A stretch of DNA of 64,000 nt, from NCBI RefSeq assembly GCF_040807025.1, contig NC_090945.1, positions 76,918,088-76,982,087 on the forward strand, read 5' to 3'. The position numbers and the translations under genes were made by a program. The notes beneath the pieces were generated by a model. It searched no databases. It saw only the letters and a program-made list of their open reading frames with translations, and was not told where the DNA came from. Every line of letters starts with the position of its first letter. Position 1 is the first letter of the stretch. The DNA comes from Struthio camelus. Lineage: Eukaryota; Chordata; Aves; Struthioniformes; Struthionidae. Of this stretch, positions 36,991 to 47,513 are shown piece by piece.

Positions 36991-39809
36991 TCATCGTAAT
37001 ACTTTTCATAGTTGCTAACTGTGATGGGTTAGTCATCCTGGAACAGACTAATACCTTCCTCCCTTCTCACACTTCCAACACATGAAACAGTTAAGAGTAA
37101 ACAGTACTAACAAAATTCTTGTTAGAAGATCATCATCTTTATTCTGTGGGCTTGGGTTTTGTTTTTGTTTTTAAATACTATTAAATATTACTCTCTTTCT
37201 ATTAGTCATGCTCTACAGTCTCAACTTCCTTCTTTTGTGTTAACGGTACTTGACATCTGATGACACAACACTGGAAACTGGCATAAAAATACAAATGCGT
37301 TAATGTTTCTAATGAAAATATTAAACTAGTCTTGAAACTGATCTTTGACAAATTCCACTACTAACATCCTTTCAATACACTATCTTCCATTTCTCTCCAT
37401 ACTCAGCACATCCTGTTACCATCTTCATCTTAAAACAATGTTCATATAAACACCACACTAGTTGCTAGATCAAAACATATTGCACTTTATATGACTCCTA
37501 AGTCCAAAGCGGTCAGATCTAACTATGAATCCTCTCCAAAAGGCAGGCAGCTTACAAAAAAAGAACATTAACTTTGTCCGACGCAATCTTCCTTTGTTAA
37601 AGCTGTATCGGTTTTTACCCCATTTTCAACTTACCTCCATGCAGAATAGCTTCTCCTTCTAAATTCATCAAAGCCCTGATTATAGTCACAGTAATGATGC
37701 AATAATTACACTGAATCAGCTACTTTTTCCCCTGTATAGAGTGGCTACTTCAGCTGCTCTCCAGCCACCCATTACCCTTCTCTGCCTTGGAATGTTTCAT
37801 AAAAAATTCTTGTCACTGAACCTCTGACTGCACATACCACCTACTTCAAAATTCCAGGATAAATATTATGTAGTTCCATTGATCTGTACCCTGGACGTTT
37901 TGATTTTATCTTTATGCAAATTAATTGCATAACCTCATTTCAGTAAGACCTATTTGCCAGGGTCCTTGCATTCAAAAATTACTGTCTCTACTAAAATCAA
38001 GGCAAACTTTTAATGTAGTCTTTCGCTATTTTCCGTCTTATTTCATTGTCCTCATACTTCCTGACAAGACATGACTTCCTTCGGAGATCAGTCTTAGTCA
38101 GCTTTTCTGCTTAGGTCCTGATGCACCTCTTCAGTTTGCTGTTAACCTAGTTAAATTTTGTATTTCCACTGGAAAAAAAAATCGTCTTTTTATGTAAGGA
38201 TAAAAAAAAAAAAAAAGCTTGATAAGAGAATAAATATTTTATACAGTTTCCAGAACAAGATGATTTTTCCACCATATCTGAAGTTAAGCGTTCACTCATG
38301 CCAGAAGTAGTAGCCCAAAGCATATCATCAAATAGACCCTGAGCACTGCAGTAAAACCGGAATTGCAGGAATATATGGATGTTAAAGCAAGGAATGGTCT
38401 TTGCACTTTGAACATTCACTTCTACAATCAGAAGTATTAAAACCTTTCTGTGACACTCACAGAAGTGGTTTTTTTTTGGCTGAGTTGATTCTTGCTTTGT
38501 TTTTATGTGACTCATGCATAAGACCAAAAAAAAAAAAAATAGTCACAAGGTGTTCCCAGGGCTAGAACAAGAGAAGGCAAGTTATGGCTGCTTAATTTCA
38601 GTATTGCCTCAGATGTTATACTAAACTCAAAAAACCGCATTATCAATATTTTCGTTGGAGAACATATTGCACTGCAGCTATTACAAGGTTCACTTGAAAA
38701 AATATGGTCTGCAGAAATGAGGTTTGAATTTAGGATTACTATAGCAACAGAAGGAGGGGGGAGGAAATTACCAGATTACTCCCTCAGTTCATCAAATCCT
38801 TGATGGAATAAATTCAGATCTGAGTGTCAGTCAAATGAACCGAAACCGAATTTATCCCATTTGTTAATGATTAACACATCAGATTAAGGATTAAATCAAC
38901 CACGTAGAGATTGCTGTACATGTAGTAAGTTAGCAAAACACAAAAACTCACACTGAATGACATCACTTATTCCTTCTCCCATTCTTTCTACCATCAAATA
39001 TTTCATATCACAACCAGTCTTTAACTAATAAGTCAAAATTTACAGTATCTTTGATAAATGGTTTCACTTAGGAAGGTCTCTAGTCTTGATTAAAGGTCTG
39101 CAAAGGAAAGGAGGCACTGGAAATCTGCATCATTCTTAACTAATTAAGAGACTCCCGTAATTGCACTACTGAAAATGTGTAGTAATATGCCCCCATATGA
39201 CATGGAGGTGTATTCCAAAAGTACAGTTTAATTATCAACATGTATGAACATAGAAATGATTTAATGTCTTGAAAAACAGAGAATGCAGAAATTAGCTTTA
39301 ACTCTTTAAAAAGGTGACATTATGAAAGAGCAGACCCAGCGTATCCTAAGTAATTAATTTGCACATCTGTTTTATTTATGTAATCTCTAGCTTTCCTCGT
39401 ATTTTGGAGTTATTTTAATCAATGCTTAAAAATAATTAGCATGATGCACACTACTGCAATATTAACATATGTGAGTGACTCTTTAAAAAAAGGGTGGAGG
39501 GGGATAAAATAGCAGTCTCGGTCTTTTTTGGAAGACCACCTATCTAACTAGGGCATTCAGCCCCCTTATAAGCCAGCTCCCTTATATTAGGTAGGATTCC
39601 AAAGCCATTAAACATGAAGCTGAAATGTCAAAAGCAAACCTTTGTAGTTGCATTTGTGACTGTGATCTTTGATTGTGGGGAGCGGGGGGATGGAGAGGTG
39701 CCCCCCCGCTTCAGTGGTATATATTGCACCATGAAGATGCTAAACCTCAGGCAACTTTTCTACATGTTCAATTTGTAAGGTTGCCTTGACAATTTTCAAA
39801 GCTAAGTCC

Positions 39810-39832
39810 TTTTTTTTTTTTTTTTTTTTTTT
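39810..39832. repeat. Poly-T run (23 T)
   Basis: Uninterrupted T run; on the minus strand, the sense strand of ADD1, it is poly-A. No adjacent processed copy of a known gene was recognised. Confidence 0.9.
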
Positions 39833-40614
39833 GGCTGACATTCAAATTTTAACCAAGCTTCCTAAGCCTTCTGTTCACCATTTCTGGCTTTCACTGACCA
39901 ACTGCCAGAACGTTCTCTATTTTCTTGTTGCTGCGCAGGCCAGAGGACAATTCAAGAAACTACCTTCCTCTAATTTGTGTAGCGAATGCTTCATTTTGTT
40001 CTCTGCTCTTGGCTCCTTCTCAAGTTGCTGCAGTGAGGGAAAAATTGGAGGATACTGGTAAAAGTATCAAGCCGCTAGAGTGAATCATGGGAAGAGGTAA
40101 CTTTTAACTGGGGTTTCCTTATTCTTAGAGGATCGTGTCCATTAACAAACTGGAATTGAGTCAAGGAAGGTGTCTGACCCTACATTAACAGTAAAGTCTA
40201 AGGCAGATCCAGAAGCAGAAGTCCCCGTTGTCAAAATCATTATCTTGTACTATAATCGTAAAAACAGCCTTCCTTTCAGGGACAGAGGCAAGAAGCTCAG
40301 CATGAGATGACTCACATAACTCAGCAGTGTCAAGATTATCACAGGCTCTAAAGTAGATGAGCAGGAAAAACAGATAAGCAGACAGTCAGACGCAAGTAGC
40401 AGCAATCAAAGAAAAACAGTATCGTCCTATCTGCATCCAGGGCACAGAAGTCCAGAGCCTTTGCCTGACACAAAGAAGATATAATATAGTCTTCCCTTGA
40501 GTTAAGTGGATATTTTTATAAATATATGCAGAGAGTATCTCCCCCTCCATCCATGTATGATAGTAGATCTACATGTAGCAATAAAGACTACCAGAAGAAT
40601 GCTTTCCATTTGAT

Positions 40615-40890
40615 CTACTAAAGGACACGACAAGCAGCAGCGGGCACAAACTGAAACATAGGAAGTTCCACCTGCACATGAGGAAAAACTTCTTGCCTGT
40701 GAGGATGACTGAGCACTGGAACAGGTCCCCCAGAGAGGTTGAGGAGTCTCCTTCCCTGGAGATCTTCAAAACCCGCCTGGACGCAATCCTGAGCAAGGTG
40801 CCCTAGATGACCATGCTTGAGCAGGGGGGTTGGACTAGATGATCTCCAGAGGGCCCTCCCAACCTCGGCCATTCTGCGATTCTGTGACAT
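40615..40890 (+). mobile_element. CR1 LINE, 5'-truncated, well-preserved 3' end
   Basis: The plus strand carries the 3' end of a CR1 retroposon in sense: 'GGCACAAACTGAAACATAGG', 'AGCACTGGAACAGGTC', 'GAGGTTGAGGAGTCTCCTTC', 'GGTTGGACTAGATGATCTCC', and the terminal 'ATTCTGCGATTCTGTGA' repeat. It is truncated at its 5' end, as usual for CR1, and carries no intact reverse transcriptase. It lies antisense to ADD1 in intron 1. Few differences from what I remember of the consensus suggest a relatively young copy. Confidence 0.9.
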
Positions 40891-43652
40891 TCACTTCCTT
40901 CGGGTCAGCTCCCAAGAACTTACTGGTGCCAAAATAAACCAAATTTTCACCTAACTTCCTATATAAACCAAGAGGAGAAAGATTCATTTAATATATACAG
41001 TTGAGATCTAAGCAACATCTAAGATAACTATTAACTTATTTTTCCTGCCTATTAATAAAGTTCCAAAATAATTTAGTATTGTACTGCAAATATTCTACAT
41101 TACTAGATTCGTTTTTATAGTAAACTTCTGGCCATCATCACTTTATGAAAAATAGTTAACAAAAATAAACAACATTTTCCTGAGATCTCCATCATCACTT
41201 TCCCTAAATGCTGTTTTCATTCTTAAGTCGCTCATAAAACACGCTACATTTTTCTGAAATTCTTAGATTATCATTTATTACCAGTTTAGAACATCTCTGA
41301 AATGCCACCATCTAAACATTACTTTAAGTCCAAGGGGGAGAATAATCCCCCACCTTGCTACGCATACTAACAGCCTTAAAAACGATATCCACAGTAAGGA
41401 GAAAAAATTACTTCAGAATCAAAATTGAATCATATACATTACACTGAACCTGTTATTCAGATCATTCAGAAACACTGAATGGTGTTTAAAACCAAGGCAA
41501 TACTTTGGTTGTGCAGATTTTTACCCGAGAATTATGACACCTAAAAATTTTGCAGTAACTAAAAGCACATAGAGAAAGACGACAGAACTAATGCAGCATG
41601 ATCTCCTGTGCTTCCCTAATAATTTATCCACTTTACCCTAAGTCCTCATGCTCCTTCGACATCCTGAGTATGTCTGTGCTTGCTCCTCCATTCACCTGAG
41701 CGTTGCTCCACCCAGTTCGCCTGTGCAAGTGGCAACCCACACTATTATTGTTTCTGAGCCACCCACTTGCGACGGGCAGGCAAGTGCGTAAAGGCTACAC
41801 CAGCCACATGGTCCTGCCTCTCAAAACAAGTAAGGAGCTGTGCCCCTCTTTCAGTGGGGGCACAAGTCTGGGGCTCAGATTGTCATGTTACAGGCAGAAA
41901 CTTTGTACGTTTGAAGTCACCACATCCCCGTTGAATTTAGGTAAACAGAGCAAACAGGTTCAGAAGTTAAAGTATTCCTAAAGTAATGGGATTTATTTTA
42001 TTGCATTGTCACTTCTCTAAAATGTGTTTACTCAAGATTATCTTGCAAAACTGTATTAGACAAGATTTTTTCAATAAAATAAACTAGAATGCACTCCTCA
42101 CAATGCACAAGAGCAGCGAGGCCTTATTTTGCTGAATTTTAGATGCAACGCATATTTCACATGTGAACATGCTTCAAGTTTTCAACTAAATTTTCTAGTG
42201 ACAATATCTAAAGAAACTTATTTAATCTATTATCAGAAAAGGAAACTTAGCTAAAGTACGCCTTACCCTTCACTTCAACAGTCAGAATACAGTAACACTA
42301 ACTTTACACTCAGCATATATAATCTTTCTAAAAGAGAAAAAAAAATGGAAGACAATCTTCATGGGTCCAGGTTTGCCCAGAACCTTGCCGGTTTAAGCCG
42401 GTAAAACTTCATTAGCTATAACCAAGTTGAAGTAACAGTGAATCAGACATCTTAAGAGATAACTTCCATAAAAACACCACAATATGAATATGAAAAATTT
42501 GTATGTACAAAAAGAAAAGAAAACCCCAAATAAGCTATAACAAGTTTCTATAGCTTTAACTCAAATTAGAGGTTTAGTCCCGACATGTTTTTAATGCTTA
42601 CTGATTCCAATCAAAAATCTAGAAGAGCTTACGTAGAAGTAATTTGATTTTCACCTAATCTTCAGTCCGTAAACACACACATGCCATGATTTAACATTAT
42701 CTACTCCTTTGATGAGAAAGTATCAAAGATACTCTAAAGTGTTTATTGATTAGCTGCATTTACTACTCATTGTTTGCATGACCTTACTTCAGCAGCTTAC
42801 GTAGGTATACAGAAGAAAAAGAAAACTCAGAACTCCGAAATATTTTGAAGAAGTATTTGACGATCCTAGTTTTAAAACTGAATTAAAAAGAATTTTCTTT
42901 CATGTAAGTTAGTTTTTAAATTAAACTACTCAAATAATTGATACTCAAAAATTCTTTGATGTCTCACTACTGCAGCTGATCTGAGGTTGAAAGGTTGATC
43001 TCTCACTGAATAACAACCATACCCAGAAGAGCAGGCGGAGACCATCGCGACCCGTTCAAAACGCAATCTAATAAGCAAGGTCAAAAGGAGGAAGTTAGCA
43101 AGGTGCTGAAGAAGTTGTTTAGCTACGCTTTTAAGGACAGCGTTTTAAGTCTCTTCTTAACCATCAAAGAGTAAATTCACCAAAGCCAGCACATAAACGT
43201 GCAGGTCAGCCAACCCGGCCGAAAGCAATTAAAATCCATCTTTACATTAAAATTTAGTTTGCTCTAAAGAAATGAACAGTTAAATTTTAAAATTCCCATA
43301 AATAGCAGTAATACTTGAACTTTATTCAAGATCTAGACTTTCAGTCAGAACGTTAAAACCGGAGCCCTCAGACGAATGACTGCATTATCTCAGTTTACAC
43401 CTGATCTGAAAAAGCAGTAGTTCTGAAAATGGTGTTTTCTGGACAGTCTTTGCTCTTATGTTACCATCAAATTACGAAAAAACTTCTACAACTACTAACC
43501 ACGCTTAAATTTCTGAACTGATAAGATCACAATAAACAACATCCTCCAACTGATGAGGAAAGAAACCAGTTATTTACTTCAATTTGACTAAAGTGAATCA
43601 AGAGTATTCTCAATAAAAAAAGGCCGATGTTACCATACAGTTATTTTGAACA

Positions 43653-43685
43653 TTCCATTAAATTAATTGAATTAAATTAATGGAA
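43653..43685. repeat. Imperfect AT-rich inverted repeat
   Basis: TTCCATTAA (43653-43661) and TTAATGGAA (43677-43685) are complementary 9-bp arms. The spacer and the next 20 bases are made of TAATTA/TTAATT units. Confidence 0.6.
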
Positions 43686-45121
43686 TTAATTAGCTAATTG
43701 TTAGTGTACACGCAATACTTTTAAGTGATTAAAAAAAAAACATAGAAAAGGGTGATTCTGAAGTTTTAATTACTACAAAGCAAAATGACAGTACAATCTG
43801 TATATTTTAAGGATTATTACCCGTAACAAAAAAAACCTTCCATCAAGAAATAAACCAGTTTACACAATGCACACTTTACATCTTTCTTCACCTACAGATT
43901 TGTACAGCTACTTTTCTTAGCCCTAGCCAAAAGAAGTATATTTGAAGAGAAATGCCAAATAAGTGTCAACGTTTTCCTGTTCTCCAGGAAGGCTGATTAA
44001 ATTATATGAGTCAATACCACAAAACTCAAGTAGTCTAGGAACCTCTACTACCTTAAAAAGCACCTACTTTTCATATTGTTAATACAGAAGGTCTGTGAGT
44101 TAACAGACGCCTTTCAGACAGAATCTTCAGCAACTGTCAAGTGACCTGCAGGACGGAATCAGTCCTTTGAACTTGCATCCATATCGACTCAATCAATTTT
44201 TAAGCATAAAGTACCAATTGCTCTAGAAGTTTCTAAGAAATATTTAATTACAGTATGAATTACTAACATGAGGCTATTTGAGAGATTGTTTTTGTCATGC
44301 AGCATGGTCCAAGAGTAAATTCTAAATTAAAAGCCACAAAAATCAGAAGTTTAGCGTTAATTTTTTTCTTCACTTCCTCATGCTTCAATTGTCCTCAGCG
44401 CACAACGATGACGATACTTCTCCAATACGCTGTCCTTCATAAATGTAATGGATAAGGTTTGTTAACGTGAACTTTTCTGTCAAAGCAAGATCGGGTCATT
44501 TGCACAGCAACAGTTTGGGATTTAAAAATGACTCACTACTCAACACTGTTACAATTCTTAAATAACTGAACACACTATTTCTACAACTCACAAAAGCAGC
44601 AGGTACAAGATTTACTGCCTAACCTCTTCTGAGTTAGAAAGTACTTATTACACAGAAATCATACGCTTACAAACATCCAACATGCTAAGTATCCTTCTTC
44701 TAATTTAAACCCTCCAGTTATAATATTTTATTAATAACATTAGCTACTTCAAAATTCAGCTTTTTTCTTTTCCTATAGCAATTCACAGGATGTTGGGCGA
44801 GGAGACATGTCAAAAGCATTTCACGCTGTGAAGTTACTCTTCAAAAACTGAGACTTGAATGGGGCCAAAGTAGCTTAATCCTTACTCATATGAAAGTATC
44901 TCAATACTCAAATGGGTTTGCCCACATAATCTCATTACGAGATCTGATTCCATGCATGCAAAATGTTATCCAGCCTCTGTGGTGAAGCTCAAAGAATGAG
45001 AACAGAGTTAAGTCATTTTCTTTTGGAGATATTTGAAAAGAACTGGCAGACAAATGATTCAATAAATGACCTTCACTATAAAGATGTAGTGAACCATACT
45101 CTAATGAACTTACTGGCACAA

Positions 45122-45145
45122 CATGCTAGGAAAAGTGCTAGCATG
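45122..45145. repeat. Short inverted repeat
   Basis: CATGCTAG (45122-45129) and CTAGCATG (45138-45145) form 8-bp arms with an 8-nt loop; another GCTAGCTAG follows. Confidence 0.55.
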
Positions 45146-46675
45146 ATTCAGTGGTAGTGCTAGCTAGATTCAGATGAAGCACAAATTCTCAGATTTCTCA
45201 AACCATTTTTATTAACCTACCATAAAAAGAAAACACACAGACAACAGTAGTTTTTGGTTTAAAAGCATTACACCCAATAAGAATCCTCTAATAAAGAACA
45301 GTAATCCAATAAAGCTACAAGGTATTTAAACAGGCAAGCGCACTAATGCACATATTCTCATCTTGCTACAGTGAAGACGTAAAAACTTTGTTCTCTTCCC
45401 AAAACCTCTGCTAAGAAATCCACAGATTTTAAATCCTGCCATTGAAGCAAACTACAAAAAACCTTACGTTCACTTAAGATTATTCTCATACGATCAGGTC
45501 AGATCTGCTTACTGACCGTAACAAAGAAATACCAAAGCGATCTGCTTCAGAAGTAAGGAATCAGTCCCTACAATTACATTTTTTCCCCATTTCTTGCTGT
45601 ACAATAACTCTAAAAAGAGTATTTCTTCATAGGCGCACATTCTAGAATCTGATTGTTACATCAGCAAAGAAAACAGAAGTCTGTTTTCGAAGTGAAGTTT
45701 GTATTTCTTCTTTATTCTACAAATAAGAGTGAATTTATTACAGTTAAGAGCTGCCGACAATTCTGTAAGCATATTCAGCTACCTTACAAGAACCCAGAGT
45801 TGTAAACAGCCTGTGTCCATGGAGATACCTGTAGCTTTCAGCAAAGCATACTTAAATTATCCAGCAGCAGTCACAGTTTGAGAATTCAAGAACATTCATA
45901 AGCAAAAGGTCGATAGCAGCTTTCCAAAAAGCAGAGGAGAAAACAAAATCAGCAGTGAGCTTAAACCATCAAGGTAGAGCAATATTTCATTAAACATGTA
46001 AATCCAGTGCTACTCACAGCTCCCTACCTCAGCATAACCGTGGATATTTTTCCAGCTTGACGGGATTTCTTCCCCTTCCCTAATTACTAGTTTTACTTAA
46101 ATCAACCTTTACAAATCAACCTTAAAAACACCACAGAGACTGCATAATGATTATGTGCAGAAAGATGCATGACGTTTTGTAGCAAAATCAGACACTGGAA
46201 ATACTAAAAAACAGATACTCTTTCCAACACAGAAAACAAAACAACTGCCTGTCTCCTGCTGCTGGTACCCCGCCAATCAATAACACCGCACAAATGCATC
46301 ACGTTCCCATCCTCTTCTTCATTCCTATTTTCTTTGCAGACTATTATTTGGGCCCTCTAATGCCCACAGGTTGCCAAGCATAATCAGCAGGTCATCTCGA
46401 AGTCTAGAAAAAGGGGGAGGTGAAGGCAGAAGGGCGGCGGGGAAGAACCAGCAGACGCATCGCTGAGTGTAATGGAGATCTGAGCACTGAGCAGCCGCTT
46501 CCCGCAGTGGCAACAGCAGCAAGAGCATCCCACCTCGCCCAGAGCCGGGGGACACAGACACGGGGAGCGTCGCTCCGGTCCGGGCTGACAGCAACCTCCC
46601 CCTCCAGCCCCCCAACTCTTCTCCAACCCCCGCCATCCAGCTCCCGCCGCCCAATCCCATGCAGCAGCAGCTCAC

Positions 46676-46740
46676 CGCTAGCTCATGCTGCCGCTAGCAC
46701 CCGAGACCCGAAACCCTCCACACCCCGCCCCAGCCCCGCA
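46676..46740 (-). other. Possible alternative ADD1 first exon (donor at 46675/46676)
   Basis: The minus strand has a good donor, TAGCG|GTGAGC, at 46675, inside the CpG island and 550 bases downstream of the main donor. It could splice to the same acceptor at 12678. Only the donor is seen; its 5' end is arbitrary and no transcript supports it. Confidence 0.2.
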
Positions 46741-46784
46741 TCGCAGCACCCTGCCAGCAGCGGGCAGTTTCTTTTTTTGGGTTG

Positions 46785-46804
46785 TTTTTTTTTTTTTTTT
46801 TTTT
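46785..46804. repeat. Poly-T run (20 T) inside the CpG island
   Basis: An uninterrupted T run set in GC-rich sequence, preceded by TTTCTTTTTTTGGGTTG. On the ADD1 sense strand it is poly-A. Confidence 0.85.
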
Positions 46805-46966
46805 GCTAGGCTGCCTCACCCGCCCGCCGCCTGTTTTCAACCCACAGACAACACCCCCCTCCTCTCCTCTCCTCCCCTCCCCTCCCCGCCGCCGCCTCAG
46901 GCGAAACAGGCTGGTTTCCAACGTCTGCGCCCCAGCTTCTCCTCCCCCTTCTCTCCCTCCCCGCAG

Positions 46967-47169
46967 CGGCTGCGCCCCTCTGCAGCGCGCGCGCGCACCT
47001 CCCCCTCGCGCCGCGCCCTCGGCCAACGGCTGCGCCCCTCTGCGGCGCGCGCGCGACCCCCGCCCCCGCCCCCGCCCAGGACCGTTAACGGCTGCGCCCC
47101 TCGCGCTCCGCTCCGCTCCGCTCTTCTCCTCTCCTCCCCCACCGAGGACCGTTAACGGCTGCGCCCCTC
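46967..47169. repeat. Four-copy GC-rich repeat with MYB-like sites
   Basis: The 14-mer CGGCTGCGCCCCTC occurs identically at 46967, 47027, 47089 and 47156, spaced 60-67 bp. The first two copies are followed by GCGCGCGCG runs. The last two are preceded by AGGACCGTTAA, forming the palindrome CCGTTAACGG at 47082-47091 and 47149-47158. MYB proteins bind YAACGG; each palindrome holds two such sites back to back, and CAACGG occurs at 47024-47029. The array lies just inside ADD1 intron 1. Confidence 0.7.
47057..47078. promoter_or_regulatory. GC-box cluster
   Basis: Three overlapping CCCCGCCC/CCGCCCC units in tandem, typical SP/KLF binding sequence, between two copies of the 14-mer repeat. Confidence 0.5.
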
Positions 47170-47224
47170 GACAGCGCCCCCGCGCACCCTCTTAGCGCCC
47201 CCCACCCCCAGCGGCGGCGCTCAC

Positions 47225-47410
47225 CCGAGGACCGATGAGAAGCAGCGGCAGGTACTGGCAGGAGGGGAAGAAGGGGCCGCTGCAGCGAGCCTCTCTGGCG
47301 AGCCCCGTCTCCTCCGCCGCTGGCCCCAGCGCCGAGCTCCGCCTCCCCCCGCTCCCTCCCCCTCCTCCTTCTTCCCCCCCCCTCCACCACCGCCGCCGCC
47401 AAACGGCCCC
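47225..47410 (-). other. ADD1: ADD1 exon 1, non-coding 5' UTR (5' end approximate)
   Basis: Inside the CpG island the minus strand carries a strong donor, CCTCGG followed by GTGAGC, at 47224/47225. The start-codon exon at 12677 begins with an acceptor and only 18 bases of leader, so an upstream non-coding exon is required, as in mammalian ADD1. Two CCAAT boxes lie 60-100 bases upstream. No TATA box is visible, so the transcription start near 47410 is a guess from CCAAT spacing. There is no direct transcript evidence. Confidence 0.6.
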
Positions 47411-47470
47411 AGCCCCCACCCTGACAAGGGTGCGGCTTCCCCAGGCCGCAGCCTAACAACGGCGCCGCCC

Positions 47471-47513
47471 ATTGGAGGGCGCAAGCCGGGGGACTAAGCG
47501 GCTCTCCCATTGG
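47471..47513 (-). promoter_or_regulatory. ADD1: Paired CCAAT boxes of the ADD1 promoter
   Basis: On the minus strand CCAAT occurs at 47509-47513 (GGCCAATGGGAG) and 47471-47475 (CTCCAATGGGCG), 38 bp apart and both in the orientation of ADD1. This is the usual NF-Y arrangement of TATA-less CpG promoters and places initiation near 47.40-47.42 kb. Confidence 0.6.

Larger units (their letters stand above)
12678..47224. other. ADD1 intron 1 (34.5 kb)
   Basis: The first intron separates the CpG-island exon from the start-codon exon; a very long first intron is also typical of mammalian ADD1. No coding exon of a known gene was seen on either strand: the open frames are short, overlapping and low in complexity. 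Recognisable contents are a well-preserved CR1 (40615-40890), two decayed CR1-like stretches (about 23.34-23.70 and 36.79-36.99 kb), simple repeats, long homopolymer runs and several inverted repeats, listed separately. The remainder (12.7-23.3, 24.3-36.7, 37.1-40.5 and 40.9-46.3 kb) is AT-rich intron in which I see nothing definite. Long first introns often carry enhancers, but conservation data would be needed to place any. Confidence 0.75.

Noticed and set aside
38147..38527. 126-codon minus-strand frame in intron 1
   Set aside because: It contains poly-Phe/Lys stretches from homopolymer runs; no known adducin exon belongs here.
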